This document shows positions 33,535 to 42,381 of a DNA stretch of 64,000 nucleotides, piece by piece. Source of the stretch: Nonomuraea turcica (GTDB lineage Bacteria; Actinomycetota; Actinomycetes; Streptosporangiales; Streptosporangiaceae); the NCBI RefSeq assembly GCF_030718205.1, contig NZ_JAUZQF010000004.1, positions 62,001 through 126,000 of the forward strand, given 5' to 3'. A program made the translations under genes and the position numbers. The first letter of the stretch is position 1. Every line of letters begins with the position of its first letter. The notes beneath the pieces were generated by a model. That model saw nothing but the letters and a program-made list of their open reading frames with translations. It was not told the DNA's origin and did no database searches.

Positions 33535-34676
33535 AACACATCGCAGAGCGCACGGGCCGTCACTGCCTGCCGCTGCCGTCCAACCGTCTCGGCCTCTACC
33601 TGGCACTACGCCACTGGTGCACGCCCGGCCAGCGGCTGCTCATGTCACCCATCTCCGCCGACGAGATCCTCTTCCTGGTGCTCGCGGCCGGCCTGCGCCC
33701 GGTGATCGCGCCGCTGTCGCCACGTGACGGCAACATCGACGCCGACCGGGTCGATCTCGCCGCGGTGGACGCGGTGCTGACGACCAATCTGTACGGACTG
33801 CCCGACCGCGCCGAGGCCTTCGCCGGGAAGATCCTGATCGAGGACGTGGCGCACGCCATGGAGACGAGCGTCGGCGGGCGGCCGCTGGGGACGCTCGGCG
33901 AGGCGGGCGTCTTCAGCCTTTCCAAGCATCCGGGAGCGGGCTCGGGCGGCGTGCTGGCGGTGGCGCGGGAGCCGGACCTGCGGGCCCTCGAACGCGCCCG
34001 CGACCAGCTGCTCGTCACGGGCTCGTGGAAAGCGGACCTGATCGGCGTGGCCACCTCGATGGCCCGCCAGGCGGCGCTCAAGCTCGACCTCGTACGCCCC
34101 GCGCTCGCGCTGATGCGCGCGCTCGGCATGCAGGAGGAACGCGAGGGCTACCGTATCCCGCTCGACCCCGACAGGCTCGATGCGGCGCTCAAGGAGACCC
34201 CTTCGCTGCCGCCCTTCGACCCCTGGGTACGCGCCGACCTGCACGACTACCGAGCCCGCCGGGGCGCGCCGGCCCGCTGGTACCAGTCCCGGCGCCTGGC
34301 CAAGGTCCCCGCCGACCGCGGGCGGCGGCTGGCGGGCGTCGCCCGGCTGGCCGAGCTGCCCACCGTGGCGCCGGCCGTGCGGGACAACCTGGACCAGCCC
34401 CTGTTCCGGGTCCCGCTGCTGGTGCGCGACAGGGACGCGGCCATCGCGGAGCTGGAGCGGCACGGGGTCGCCACGGGCTACCTGTACGACCCCCCGTACG
34501 ACGACTACGCCCCGGCCTTCACCGAACCGTCGCCGGACCCGCTCCCGGCCCGCTGGTGGGCACGGCATGTGCTCCCCGTCGACCCGGTCTACGCCGGCCG
34601 CGCCCTGCCCGTCCTGCGCCGCCTGGAGCCCGCGCCACCGCTTCCTGCCGGCGGGGTCAGCGGGGGGCGTTCTTGA
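33531..34676 (+). CDS. DegT/DnrJ/EryC1-like PLP-dependent aminotransferase
   Basis: A 381-residue fold-type I PLP protein, translationally coupled to the FemAB-like gene by a GTGA overlap. N-terminal LPLPSNRLGLYLALRHW, then LTTNLYGLPD, the cofactor-ring Asp in LIEDVAHAME (D105) and the Schiff-base Lys in FSLSKHPGAGSGGVLAV (K132) followed by the Gly-rich loop. DegT family enzymes transaminate keto-sugars; the sequence is divergent, so activity on a nucleotide sugar is inferred. The 3' end overlaps the convergent MocR gene by 20 bp. Confidence 0.78.
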   Translation: MKHIAERTGRHCLPLPSNRLGLYLALRHWCTPGQRLLMSPISADEILFLVLAAGLRPVIAPLSPRDGNIDADRVDLAAVDAVLTTNLYGLPDRAEAFAGKILIEDVAHAMETSVGGRPLGTLGEAGVFSLSKHPGAGSGGVLAVAREPDLRALERARDQLLVTGSWKADLIGVATSMARQAALKLDLVRPALALMRALGMQEEREGYRIPLDPDRLDAALKETPSLPPFDPWVRADLHDYRARRGAPARWYQSRRLAKVPADRGRRLAGVARLAELPTVAPAVRDNLDQPLFRVPLLVRDRDAAIAELERHGVATGYLYDPPYDDYAPAFTEPSPDPLPARWWARHVLPVDPVYAGRALPVLRRLEPAPPLPAGGVSGGRS

Positions 34677-36033
34677 TCAGGTCGGCCAGGATGCGGCAAC
34701 CGCGGCGGACGTCGGCCAGCGACGCGGAGCCGTAGCCGATCACCAGGCCGTGCAGCCGCTCCCGCCCGTGGTGGTGCCGGCCGGTCGAGTCGAGCAGGAC
34801 GCCGCGTTCCCTGGCCCGCTCGACCAGGGCGGGAACCACGGCCGCGGGCAGCTCCGCCAGCACGTGCAGCCCGGCGGTGTCGCCGCGCAGCCGGCAGACG
34901 GGTCCGAGGAGCTCGACGACCGCGGCGCGGCGGCGGGCGTATTCCAGCCGCATGCGCCGCAGGTGCCGGTCCAGGTCGCCGCGCTCCAGCAGGGTCGACA
35001 CCGCCTGCTGGACGGGCCCGCTGGTGCGGTCGGCCACGGCGCGGCGCAGGCGGGCGATCCTGGCGACGAGCTCGGGGTCGCCGACCAGCCAGCCGACGCC
35101 GACGTCGGGCGTCAGGGTCTTGGAGAGCGTGCCGAGGAGCACCACCCGGGACGGGTCGAGGCCGTAGAGCGCGGGCAGCGGGGCGACGTCGTAGCGGAAC
35201 TCGGCGTCGTAGTCGTCCTCGATGATCGTCGCGCCCGTGCTCCTGGCCCAGGCCAGCAGCCGTTCCCTGCGCGGGATCGGCAGCCGCCCGCCCAGGGGGT
35301 ATTGGTGGGCCGGCGTCGTGTAGAGCACGCGCAGATCGGCGGGCAGCCCGTCCACGATCACGCCGTCCTCGTCCACCGGGCACGGCACGATCTCGGCCCC
35401 CCGGGCCGCGAACACGGTCCGCGCCACGTGGTAGCCCGGATCCTCCACGCCGGCGCGGGCGCCCCCGCCGAGCAGGGCGAGCGCGCACAGGTCGAGGCCG
35501 TTGCCGGTGCCCCTGGTGACCAGGATGTTCTCCGGGCCGACGGCCATGCCTCTGGCCCGTCGGAGGTGGTCGGCGAGCAGCTCTCTGAGACGCGGCAGGC
35601 CGTGCGGGTCGGGCGCGGCGCGGGGCGGCAGGTCGGCGGCCTTGCGCCAGGCCCGCTTCCATGCCGCCCGGTCGTAGTCGCGCACCCAGGGCTCGCCGGC
35701 CGTGAGGTCGATCCAGGTGGCCGGGGGCGTGGGGGGCGCGGGCACGTACGTCGTCTCGTGAGGCGGCGTGGGCGCCTCCATGTCGGCCACGAACGTCCCC
35801 GAGCCGTGCCGCCCGTCCAGCCACCCCTCCGCGTACAGCTGCTGGTACGCCTCCGTGACCACGGTCCTGCTCACCTCCAGCTGGGCCGCGAGGGCCCGGG
35901 TGGACGGCAGCCGCTCGCCCGGCGCGAGCGCGCCGTCCAGCATGGCGCGGCGCAGCCAGTCGGCCAGCTGCGCGGTGAGCGGCTCGGCGCTGTCACGCGA
36001 GAGAGAAACGGGCAGGTCAACAGACGTACGCAC
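34657..36033 (-). CDS. MocR/PdxR-type GntR-aminotransferase regulator
   Basis: A 458-residue regulator. Residues about 10-80 are a GntR winged helix (PLTAQLADWLRRAMLDGALAPGERLPSTRALAAQLEVSRTVVTEAYQQLYAEGWL). Residues about 110-455 are a fold-type I aminotransferase domain with TRGTGNGLDL, IIEDDYDAEFRYD and the PLP Lys in LGTLSKTLTPDVGVGW. GTG at 36033 was chosen, giving 17 fewer residues than the open frame. Divergent from a PNPOx-fold gene, with PdxR-like half sites between them, so a role in vitamin B6 control is likely but not proven. Confidence 0.9.
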   Translation of the reverse strand: MRTSVDLPVSLSRDSAEPLTAQLADWLRRAMLDGALAPGERLPSTRALAAQLEVSRTVVTEAYQQLYAEGWLDGRHGSGTFVADMEAPTPPHETTYVPAPPTPPATWIDLTAGEPWVRDYDRAAWKRAWRKAADLPPRAAPDPHGLPRLRELLADHLRRARGMAVGPENILVTRGTGNGLDLCALALLGGGARAGVEDPGYHVARTVFAARGAEIVPCPVDEDGVIVDGLPADLRVLYTTPAHQYPLGGRLPIPRRERLLAWARSTGATIIEDDYDAEFRYDVAPLPALYGLDPSRVVLLGTLSKTLTPDVGVGWLVGDPELVARIARLRRAVADRTSGPVQQAVSTLLERGDLDRHLRRMRLEYARRRAAVVELLGPVCRLRGDTAGLHVLAELPAAVVPALVERARERGVLLDSTGRHHHGRERLHGLVIGYGSASLADVRRGCRILADLIKNAPR

Positions 36034-36035
36034 GC

Positions 36036-36086
36036 AAGTGGTCCCTACGAAGGGGTCGATAGTGGCCCTACAGGATAGGTCCACTT
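36036..36086. promoter_or_regulatory. PdxR/MocR-like operator half-sites
   Basis: Three similar half sites lie between the divergent starts: AAGTGGTCCCTA (36036-36047), AGTGGCCCTA (36061-36070) and, on the other strand, AAGTGGACCTA (36086-36076). The last two form an inverted repeat with a 5-bp spacer. They resemble the AAGTGGWCTA motif described for PdxR proteins. Confidence 0.6.
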
Positions 36087-36104
36087 CGCGACTACGGTCG
36101 AATC

Positions 36105-36743
36105 ATGCTCTCCACCACTCCTCGCACCACGCTCGGCCGCTCGAAGGAACGCGGCAGCGCCGACAGGAACGATCTCTATGAGGTGCTCGACACCGGCCTG
36201 ATCTGCCACCTGGGCGTCGTCGTCGACGGTCACCCGATGGTCGTGCCCACCGGCTACGGCCGGGTCGGCGAAACGCTCTATCTGCACGGCTCCACAGGCG
36301 CGAGGTCCCTGCGCGCGGCCGGCGACGGCGAGGTGTGCGTCACGGTCACGCATCTGGACGGCATCGTGCTGGCCCGCTCGATCTTCCACCACTCCGTCAA
36401 CTACCGCTCGGCGGTCATCTACGGCCGGGCCAGGCTGGTGACCGACCCGGACGAGCGGCTGACGGGGCTGCGGGCGCTGACCGAGCAGCTCGCTCCCGGC
36501 CAGTGGGACTACGCCCGGCCGCCGTCGCGCAAGGAGCTGGCCGCCACGGCCGTGCTGGCGTTGTCCCTGGAGGAGGCCTCGGTCAAGATCCGGCGCGGCG
36601 CGCCGATCGACGAGGAGGAGGACTACACCCTTCCGGTATGGGCCGGTGTGCTGCCCCTGGTGACCGGGTGGGGCGCGCCTCAGCCAGATCCGCTGCTCCC
36701 AGAAGGTATCGATACTCCTGTTCACATCCTCCATCGGGAGTAG
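36105..36743 (+). CDS. Pyridoxamine 5'-phosphate oxidase-fold protein (flavin reductase-like split barrel)
   Basis: A 212-residue protein with the PNPOx split-barrel fold: TGLICHLGVVVDGHPMVVPTGYGRVGETLYLHGSTGARSLRA, then VCVTVTHLDGIVLARSIFHHSVNYRSAVIYGRARLV, matching the Pyridox_ox_2 group. These use FMN or F420 and act as heme or B6 oxidases or FMN-dependent reductases. It is transcribed away from the MocR regulator, its probable controller. The C-terminal Pro/Gly-rich tail (TPVHILHRE) is not conserved in the family. Confidence 0.85.
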   Translation: MLSTTPRTTLGRSKERGSADRNDLYEVLDTGLICHLGVVVDGHPMVVPTGYGRVGETLYLHGSTGARSLRAAGDGEVCVTVTHLDGIVLARSIFHHSVNYRSAVIYGRARLVTDPDERLTGLRALTEQLAPGQWDYARPPSRKELAATAVLALSLEEASVKIRRGAPIDEEEDYTLPVWAGVLPLVTGWGAPQPDPLLPEGIDTPVHILHRE

Positions 36744-36828
36744 TTCCATAAATCAGGTACCACCTAGCAAACCCGACTCCTTGATCGCACGTCTCATCAG
36801 GTGGGCCGGCTCCTGATGGGAGAGGCAT

Positions 36829-39153
36829 ATGGAGTGGAGTGCTCCCGGGTACACGGAGATCAGACAATTAGGCGCGGGCGCCAGCGGGCGGGTCGTGCTG
36901 TCCGTACACGACGAGACCGGCGTCAAGGTCGCGATCAAGTACCTCTCAGCGAACCTGCTGCGTGATCCGGCCGCGCTGGCCAGGTTCCAGTCCGAGGCGC
37001 GGCTGCTGACCACGCTCAGGGACCCCAACATCGCCACGATGTGGGAGTACATCCAGGACGCCGGCGGCGCGGCCATCGTGATGGAGCTGGTCAACGGCGT
37101 CTCGCTGCGCGCGTTGTTGCGCGAGCACGGCGCGACCGAGCCGGAGGCGGCGCTGGTCGTGCTGAAGGGCTCGCTGCTGGGCCTGGCCAGGGCGCACACG
37201 CTCGGCCTCGTGCACCGGGACTACAAGCCCGAGAACGTGATCGTCAGGGACGACGGGATCAGCAAGCTCGTCGACTTCGGCATCGCCGTGCGGCAGGGCG
37301 CCATCGCGCATCCGGAGGGCACGCCGCCGTACATGGCGCCCGAGCTGTGGTCGGGCGCGCCCGCCGGGCCCGCGACGGATGTGTACGCGGCCACCGCGGT
37401 CTTCTTCGAGTGCCTGACCGGGCACCGGCCGTACCGCTCGACCGAGCCCAGCGTGCTCGGCTACCAGCACATCCATGCCCCTGTGCCGTTCCACGACGCG
37501 CCCGAGCCGGTACGCGGATTGATCAGGCGCGGCCTGGCCAAGGATCCGGGGCAGCGGCCGGAGAGCGCGCTGGCGTTCGTGGCCGAGCTGGAAGCAGCGG
37601 CCCTCGCGGCGTACGGCGAGGACTGGGAGGAGCGGGGCAAGCGGCGGCTGGCCGCGCTGGTGGCCCTGCTCGCCCTGCTGCTGCCGACACCGCCGCCGGC
37701 GGCCACGCCGGAGGTGTCCACGTCGCTGGCCAGGACGGTCTTCCGCGGGCTGCGCTCGAATGCGCGCTCCGTCGCGCGGGTGGCGATCGGCGGCGCGCTG
37801 GCGGCCGCCGTGGCGGTGGCGGTGGTGGTCGTGGTGGCCAACAGGGAGCGCCCGCCCGCGGGGCCGATCGGCGCGGCGGCGGCCGTACCGCCGACCGAGA
37901 TCACCCCGGAGCCCGCTTCGGCCCCGCCGACGACACCTGAGGGGACGCCCGAGGAAACGCCGGAGAGCACGCCCGAGCCCGGCCCGGAGAACACGTCGGA
38001 GGCGGTCCTGCCCGAGGAGAGCCCCGCCACGTCCCCACCGGCGTCAACCAGACCCGCGACCACGCCCACGCGGACCCGGACACCCACCCCGACCCCGACC
38101 GCGACATCCACCTCGACCCCCACCGTGACGCCGACGGTAACGCCCACCGTGACGCCCACCGTCATCCCGACGCCTACGGTGATCACGCCGTCGCCGGTCA
38201 CGTCGGTGCTCGCGATCGGCCTCGGGGACCTCACCGTCAACGACGACGGCGTCGCCACCACCACGGTCACGGTGCGCGCCAGCGGCACCGCCGCCGTCAC
38301 CGCCACCGCGACCTGGGCGGCCTCCGGCACGGACGGCCGCACCGAGCGCGTGCGCCTGATCGGCTCCACCACCTACACCCGGACGCTCACCTGGTCCATG
38401 GGGGAACGCCCGTGCGGCAAGACGGTCACGCTGACCGTCTCCACCTCACCGGCGGCGCCCGGCGGCGAGAGGACCGCCTCGGTGTCCGTGCCGCCCTGCC
38501 CGACGCGGGTGACCGGGCTGCGGGTGAGCCTCGTGCTGCCTGCCGCGCCGGCCCGCGCCGCCCAGGCCAGGATCAGGGTGACGGCGAGCGGCACCGGCGA
38601 GATCCCGGTCCAGGCCGAGTTCGCGGTGAACGGCGACCCGGTCGGCACCCGCACGGCGAGCCTGTCCGGCCAGACCTCCTACACCCGGACCCTCACCCAC
38701 ACCTTCAGATCCCGCCCCTGCGGCGGGACGCTGTCGGTGAAGGTGACCGCGGGCGGCCGGACGGAAACCGCGCGGACCTCGGTCGCCTGCCCGCCGGAGG
38801 TGCGGCGGGTCTCGATCGTGCGGGCGGGCCCCGGCGACGGCCTCTCGGCGACCGTCCAGGTGCTCACGTCGAACACCCAGCCGGTACGGCTCACCGTGTC
38901 GTTCTCGGCTGGCGAGCTCGGCGACACGAAATCGGACACGCTGTCCGGCGAGACGTCCTACACCAGGACTTTCACCCTCCCGGTCAAACAGCTTCCGTGC
39001 GGTACGAAGTGGTCGGTGACCGCCTCCACGGACCCGGCCGCGGGCAACGGCAGCGACACGGCCGGCGGGGTCACGCCCGAGTGCCCGTCCGAGGAAGAGC
39101 CCACGAAGGAGCCGCGCCCCGAGACATCCGACACTCCCGGCAAGATCGACTAA
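36829..39153 (+). CDS. Membrane Ser/Thr protein kinase with triple Ig-like ectodomain
   Basis: A 774-residue protein kinase. The cytoplasmic kinase domain (about 1-265) has the glycine loop LGAGASGRV, Lys37 in VAIK, HRD129-131 in HRDYKPEN, DFG149-151 and APE170-172, so it should be active. A membrane helix follows (about 322-342, VAIGGALAAAVAVAVVVVV). A Pro/Thr-rich linker leads to three beta-sandwich repeats with the common core TSYTRTLT and paired Cys ending in CP. The ectodomain differs from PASTA. The start ATG has GGGAGAGG upstream. It shares linker and ectodomain features with the two downstream genes and is 113 bp before the second kinase. Confidence 0.9.
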   Translation: MEWSAPGYTEIRQLGAGASGRVVLSVHDETGVKVAIKYLSANLLRDPAALARFQSEARLLTTLRDPNIATMWEYIQDAGGAAIVMELVNGVSLRALLREHGATEPEAALVVLKGSLLGLARAHTLGLVHRDYKPENVIVRDDGISKLVDFGIAVRQGAIAHPEGTPPYMAPELWSGAPAGPATDVYAATAVFFECLTGHRPYRSTEPSVLGYQHIHAPVPFHDAPEPVRGLIRRGLAKDPGQRPESALAFVAELEAAALAAYGEDWEERGKRRLAALVALLALLLPTPPPAATPEVSTSLARTVFRGLRSNARSVARVAIGGALAAAVAVAVVVVVANRERPPAGPIGAAAAVPPTEITPEPASAPPTTPEGTPEETPESTPEPGPENTSEAVLPEESPATSPPASTRPATTPTRTRTPTPTPTATSTSTPTVTPTVTPTVTPTVIPTPTVITPSPVTSVLAIGLGDLTVNDDGVATTTVTVRASGTAAVTATATWAASGTDGRTERVRLIGSTTYTRTLTWSMGERPCGKTVTLTVSTSPAAPGGERTASVSVPPCPTRVTGLRVSLVLPAAPARAAQARIRVTASGTGEIPVQAEFAVNGDPVGTRTASLSGQTSYTRTLTHTFRSRPCGGTLSVKVTAGGRTETARTSVACPPEVRRVSIVRAGPGDGLSATVQVLTSNTQPVRLTVSFSAGELGDTKSDTLSGETSYTRTFTLPVKQLPCGTKWSVTASTDPAAGNGSDTAGGVTPECPSEEEPTKEPRPETSDTPGKID

Positions 39154-39266
39154 AAGTCGTAATCCAGACTTATCAGGATGTTGGTAGCGAGAATGCGGTT
39201 CACTCTGGTTAAGCTACGCTCCGTTTGATGCGGGTGGGGGCCCAGACAAGTCCAGAGGAGGCCGTT

Positions 39267-40901
39267 ATGTACGGCGAGGGCCAATGGGGGGTCCCCGGCT
39301 ACACCGGGGTTCGCGAACTGGGCTCGGGTGCCGCCGGTCGTGTCGTGCTGGCCACACGCGACTACGACGGCGTGGAAGTGGCCATCAAATATCTCAGTGA
39401 CGAGCTGAGATCCGACATGGGCTTCGTCGCCCGTTTTCGGCACGAGGCCAGGCTGCTGGCCACGCTGCAGAGCACGCACCACGCCCGCTTGATCGACTAC
39501 GTCGAGTCCGGCCAGGGCGCGGCGATCATCATGGAGCTGATCAACGGCGTCTCGCTCCGCGAGCTCCTCAGGTCCGAGGGACCGACCGGGGCCGAGGCCG
39601 CGCTGACCGTGCTCAAGGGCTCGCTCCAGGGCCTGGCCTCCGCGCACGCCATCGGCGTCGTGCACCGCGACTTCAAGCCCGAGAACGTCATGGTGCAGGG
39701 CGACGGCACCAGCAAGCTCGTGGACTTCGGCATCGCCGTCAAGGCGGGCGAGGGGACGAGCGCGGCGGGCACGCCGCCGTACATGGCGCCCGAGCAGTGG
39801 TCGGGCGCGCCCGCCGGGCCCGCGACCGACGTGTACGCGGCCACCGTGGTGTTCTTCGAGTGCCTGACCGGCGGCCGTCCCTACCGGGCGACCAACATGG
39901 CCGCGCTGGCCCGCCAGCACCAGAGCGCGCCGGCCCCGGTCGAGGAGGTGCCCCCGGCGCTACGCGGCCTGATCGAGCGCGGCCTGGCCAAGGACCCCGC
40001 GGAGCGCCCGCCGTCGGCGGAGGCGTTCCTGACCGAGCTGGAGGCCGTGGCAGCCGAGGGGTACGGCCCCGACTGGGAGGAGCGCGGGCGTCGCCGCCTG
40101 GCGGCTCTCGCCGGTCTGCTGGTCCTGCTCTTCCCGAGCCCGCTCGCGGACCCTGCGGAGACGCAGACGTCGCTTGCCGAGACCCGGTTCCGCGACCCGA
40201 CCCGTGTGCTGCGCAAGCTCCCCGCGAAACTCGCCATCGGCGCGCTCGCGGCCGGCGTGCTGATCGGTGCCGTCGTGATCATCGCGACGTCCTCCGCCGA
40301 CGAGCCAGTGCTCCAGGCGCAGACCACCACGACGACGCCGAGCCCCGCGACGCCGTACACGGGCGAGCCGGCCGAGACGGACGAGGCGTCTCCCACGCCG
40401 GAGGAGACCACGCCAGAGGAGAGCACGCCGGAGCCGACGGCCACGACCAGCGACACCCCGCCGCCGGCGCCGACGACGAGCGCCGCCCCGACCACGACGG
40501 CCACTCCTACACCCACCAAGACCAAGAAGCCCGCCAAGACCAAGAAGCCGGCCTCCACCCCGAGCGAGAGCGCCGAGCCCGAGGCGAGCGGCACGATGAG
40601 CGTGCCGGACGACACCCGTCCGCCGGCCTCCCCGACGCCGACCCCGACGCCCACCCAGACCACCAGCCGTCCGACGACCCCGCCGACCCGGTCCACGCCG
40701 CCGCCGCCGTCGACCACACCGCCGACGAGTACAACGTCGGAGGATCCGGGAGACCAGGTGCCGACCGAGGAGCCCAGGATCGACGCTGTCGGCATGGCGC
40801 AGTCCGCGCTCGTCGCGTTCGGCCTGATGACGTCCGGCGCGGTTCCGGTCACACTTGCGGTGAGACGCCGTATGGCGGGCCGCCACAGAAGGAAGCGCTA
40901 G
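39267..40901 (+). CDS. Membrane Ser/Thr protein kinase
   Basis: A 544-residue kinase, closely related in its kinase domain to the gene upstream: LGSGAAGRV, Lys41, HRDFKPEN (133-140), VDFGIA and MAPEQWSG. One membrane helix (about 330-350, LAIGALAAGVLIGAVVIIA) follows, then a Pro/Thr/Ser/Lys-rich linker of about 150 residues. A second hydrophobic segment (about 515-535, VGMAQSALVAFGLMTSGAVPVTLAV) precedes a basic tail, so both ends may be cytoplasmic with the linker outside. ATG at 39267 has GAGGAGG upstream. The next gene, a pseudokinase, starts 21 bp downstream. Confidence 0.9.
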   Translation: MYGEGQWGVPGYTGVRELGSGAAGRVVLATRDYDGVEVAIKYLSDELRSDMGFVARFRHEARLLATLQSTHHARLIDYVESGQGAAIIMELINGVSLRELLRSEGPTGAEAALTVLKGSLQGLASAHAIGVVHRDFKPENVMVQGDGTSKLVDFGIAVKAGEGTSAAGTPPYMAPEQWSGAPAGPATDVYAATVVFFECLTGGRPYRATNMAALARQHQSAPAPVEEVPPALRGLIERGLAKDPAERPPSAEAFLTELEAVAAEGYGPDWEERGRRRLAALAGLLVLLFPSPLADPAETQTSLAETRFRDPTRVLRKLPAKLAIGALAAGVLIGAVVIIATSSADEPVLQAQTTTTTPSPATPYTGEPAETDEASPTPEETTPEESTPEPTATTSDTPPPAPTTSAAPTTTATPTPTKTKKPAKTKKPASTPSESAEPEASGTMSVPDDTRPPASPTPTPTPTQTTSRPTTPPTRSTPPPPSTTPPTSTTSEDPGDQVPTEEPRIDAVGMAQSALVAFGLMTSGAVPVTLAVRRRMAGRHRRKR

Positions 40902-40922
40902 CAGAGTCGGGGGGCGACGGCG

Positions 40923-42332
40923 ATGAACAACCCTACGACCGATATCGCCGGATTCCGGCTCACCGAACACACCTGGATGACCGAGCTGGGCAACTGGATC
41001 GACGCGATCTCGCCTGACGGCCGGCGCGCCGGCGCCCTGCTCTTCGATCCGAAGATCATCGGGCTGCCCGGCGTGCGCGACCGCGTCGTCCAGGCGGTCA
41101 TGACCGACCAGCGGCTCGTGCTGGGCGGGATGACCGGCCTCATCCCGGTGGCCGACGTCGTGGCGGCGGGCGACCAGGTGTGGCTGCTCACGGGCCAGGC
41201 GGTCAGCCCGACGCTGGCCGACCTGCTCGCCAGTGGCCCTGTCGATCCGGCGGGCGCGGCGTCCGCCCTGGTGGAGACCGCCCAAACGCTGATCGCGCTG
41301 CATGCCGCCGGGATCACGCACGGCTCCGTGCACCCGGGCACCGTGGTGATCACCGCGGAGGGCGCCGCGTTGTTGTCCGAGCGCGGCCTGACCGACGCGA
41401 TCCGCGGCCAGGTGTCCCGGCCCGAACGGGACGCGGCAGGCTGGGCGGTGCTCGCCCGCGGGCTGGCCGCCTCCTCCAGCTCCGTCGCGCCGGGTTCACC
41501 ACAGGCCGGCTCCTCCGGGTCTGACGCGCGGCAAGCAGGCGCGTCGCAGGCCGCTCAGCTGTTCGAGCGGGTCGCGGCCATGGCGGGCACGCTCGGCCTG
41601 GCCGCCGCACGCAACGCGCTGCTCGGCGAGCAGGCGGCGCTGCCCGGCGGTGCGATCAGCCGGGAGGGGCTGGTGCGGGCGGCACGCGGCAGGTCGGCGT
41701 TCGCGCAGCCGCGGGCGTACGCGCAACCGCCTGCCCTGCCCCAAGACGAGGGCGACATCGTCACGCTGCTGCACGTGCCCGGCCGAGCGGCGCGGCCCCT
41801 GCAGTTCGGGCCGGGGGTCGGCACGCAGGAGCAGCGGCCGGAGACGACGGCGGAGCGGATCTGGCGAGCAGGACGGGGCGAGGCGTCCACGGTGCACCGC
41901 CCGGGTGGCAAGCGGCCCAGGGCCTCGCGGGCGCGGCGGTGGCGGACGATCTGGGCCACGGCCGTCTTCGCCGCGATCATGGCGGGGGCGATCCTGGCCT
42001 GGTTCAGGCTGGGCAGCACGCCCGAGCTGGTGGTCCAGTCGATCGACGTGGTGGCGCCGAAGAAGACGCAGGGGTGCGACAGCAAGGTCCTGATCACCGG
42101 AAAGGTCGTCACCAACGGGGCGCCCGGCGAGATCACCTTCGAATGGCGCAAGAACCTGGACAAGGAAGTCGTCAAGGGGTCGCTGCGCACGAACTCCGAC
42201 CAGACGTCCTACACGCTGCCGCTGAGGTGGTCGCTGTCGGGCAAGAGCAACGTCAAGGCCACCGCCACGTTGCGGATCCTGACGCCGGGCCCGGTGCGTA
42301 CGGACAAGGCCAGCTTCACGTACAAGTGTTGA
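40923..42332 (+). CDS. Pseudokinase-like membrane protein with Ig-like ectodomain
   Basis: A 469-residue protein. Residues about 1-250 look like a degenerate kinase fold: no glycine loop, HGSVHPGTVVI at 133-143 where active kinases have HRDLKPENVLL, and no DFG. The segment AGAASALVETAQTLIALHAAGITHGSVHPG aligns with the kinase alpha-E/catalytic-loop region. A basic stretch precedes one membrane helix (about 340-358). The exported C-terminal domain (GCDSKVLITGKVV to FTYKC) resembles one ectodomain repeat of the kinase at 36829, including QTSYTLPLRW. It is 21 bp after the second kinase, so the three probably act together, the pseudokinase as scaffold or sensor. Confidence 0.75.
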   Translation: MNNPTTDIAGFRLTEHTWMTELGNWIDAISPDGRRAGALLFDPKIIGLPGVRDRVVQAVMTDQRLVLGGMTGLIPVADVVAAGDQVWLLTGQAVSPTLADLLASGPVDPAGAASALVETAQTLIALHAAGITHGSVHPGTVVITAEGAALLSERGLTDAIRGQVSRPERDAAGWAVLARGLAASSSSVAPGSPQAGSSGSDARQAGASQAAQLFERVAAMAGTLGLAAARNALLGEQAALPGGAISREGLVRAARGRSAFAQPRAYAQPPALPQDEGDIVTLLHVPGRAARPLQFGPGVGTQEQRPETTAERIWRAGRGEASTVHRPGGKRPRASRARRWRTIWATAVFAAIMAGAILAWFRLGSTPELVVQSIDVVAPKKTQGCDSKVLITGKVVTNGAPGEITFEWRKNLDKEVVKGSLRTNSDQTSYTLPLRWSLSGKSNVKATATLRILTPGPVRTDKASFTYKC

Positions 42333-42381
42333 TGCCGTCTCAGCGATGCATATCAAAGCGGTTCTTACTAATCTGGCGAAT

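Noticed and set aside
34180..36078. 632-codon plus-strand frame over the MocR gene
   Set aside because: Shadow of the MocR regulator, whose winged helix and PLP motifs are clear on the minus strand.
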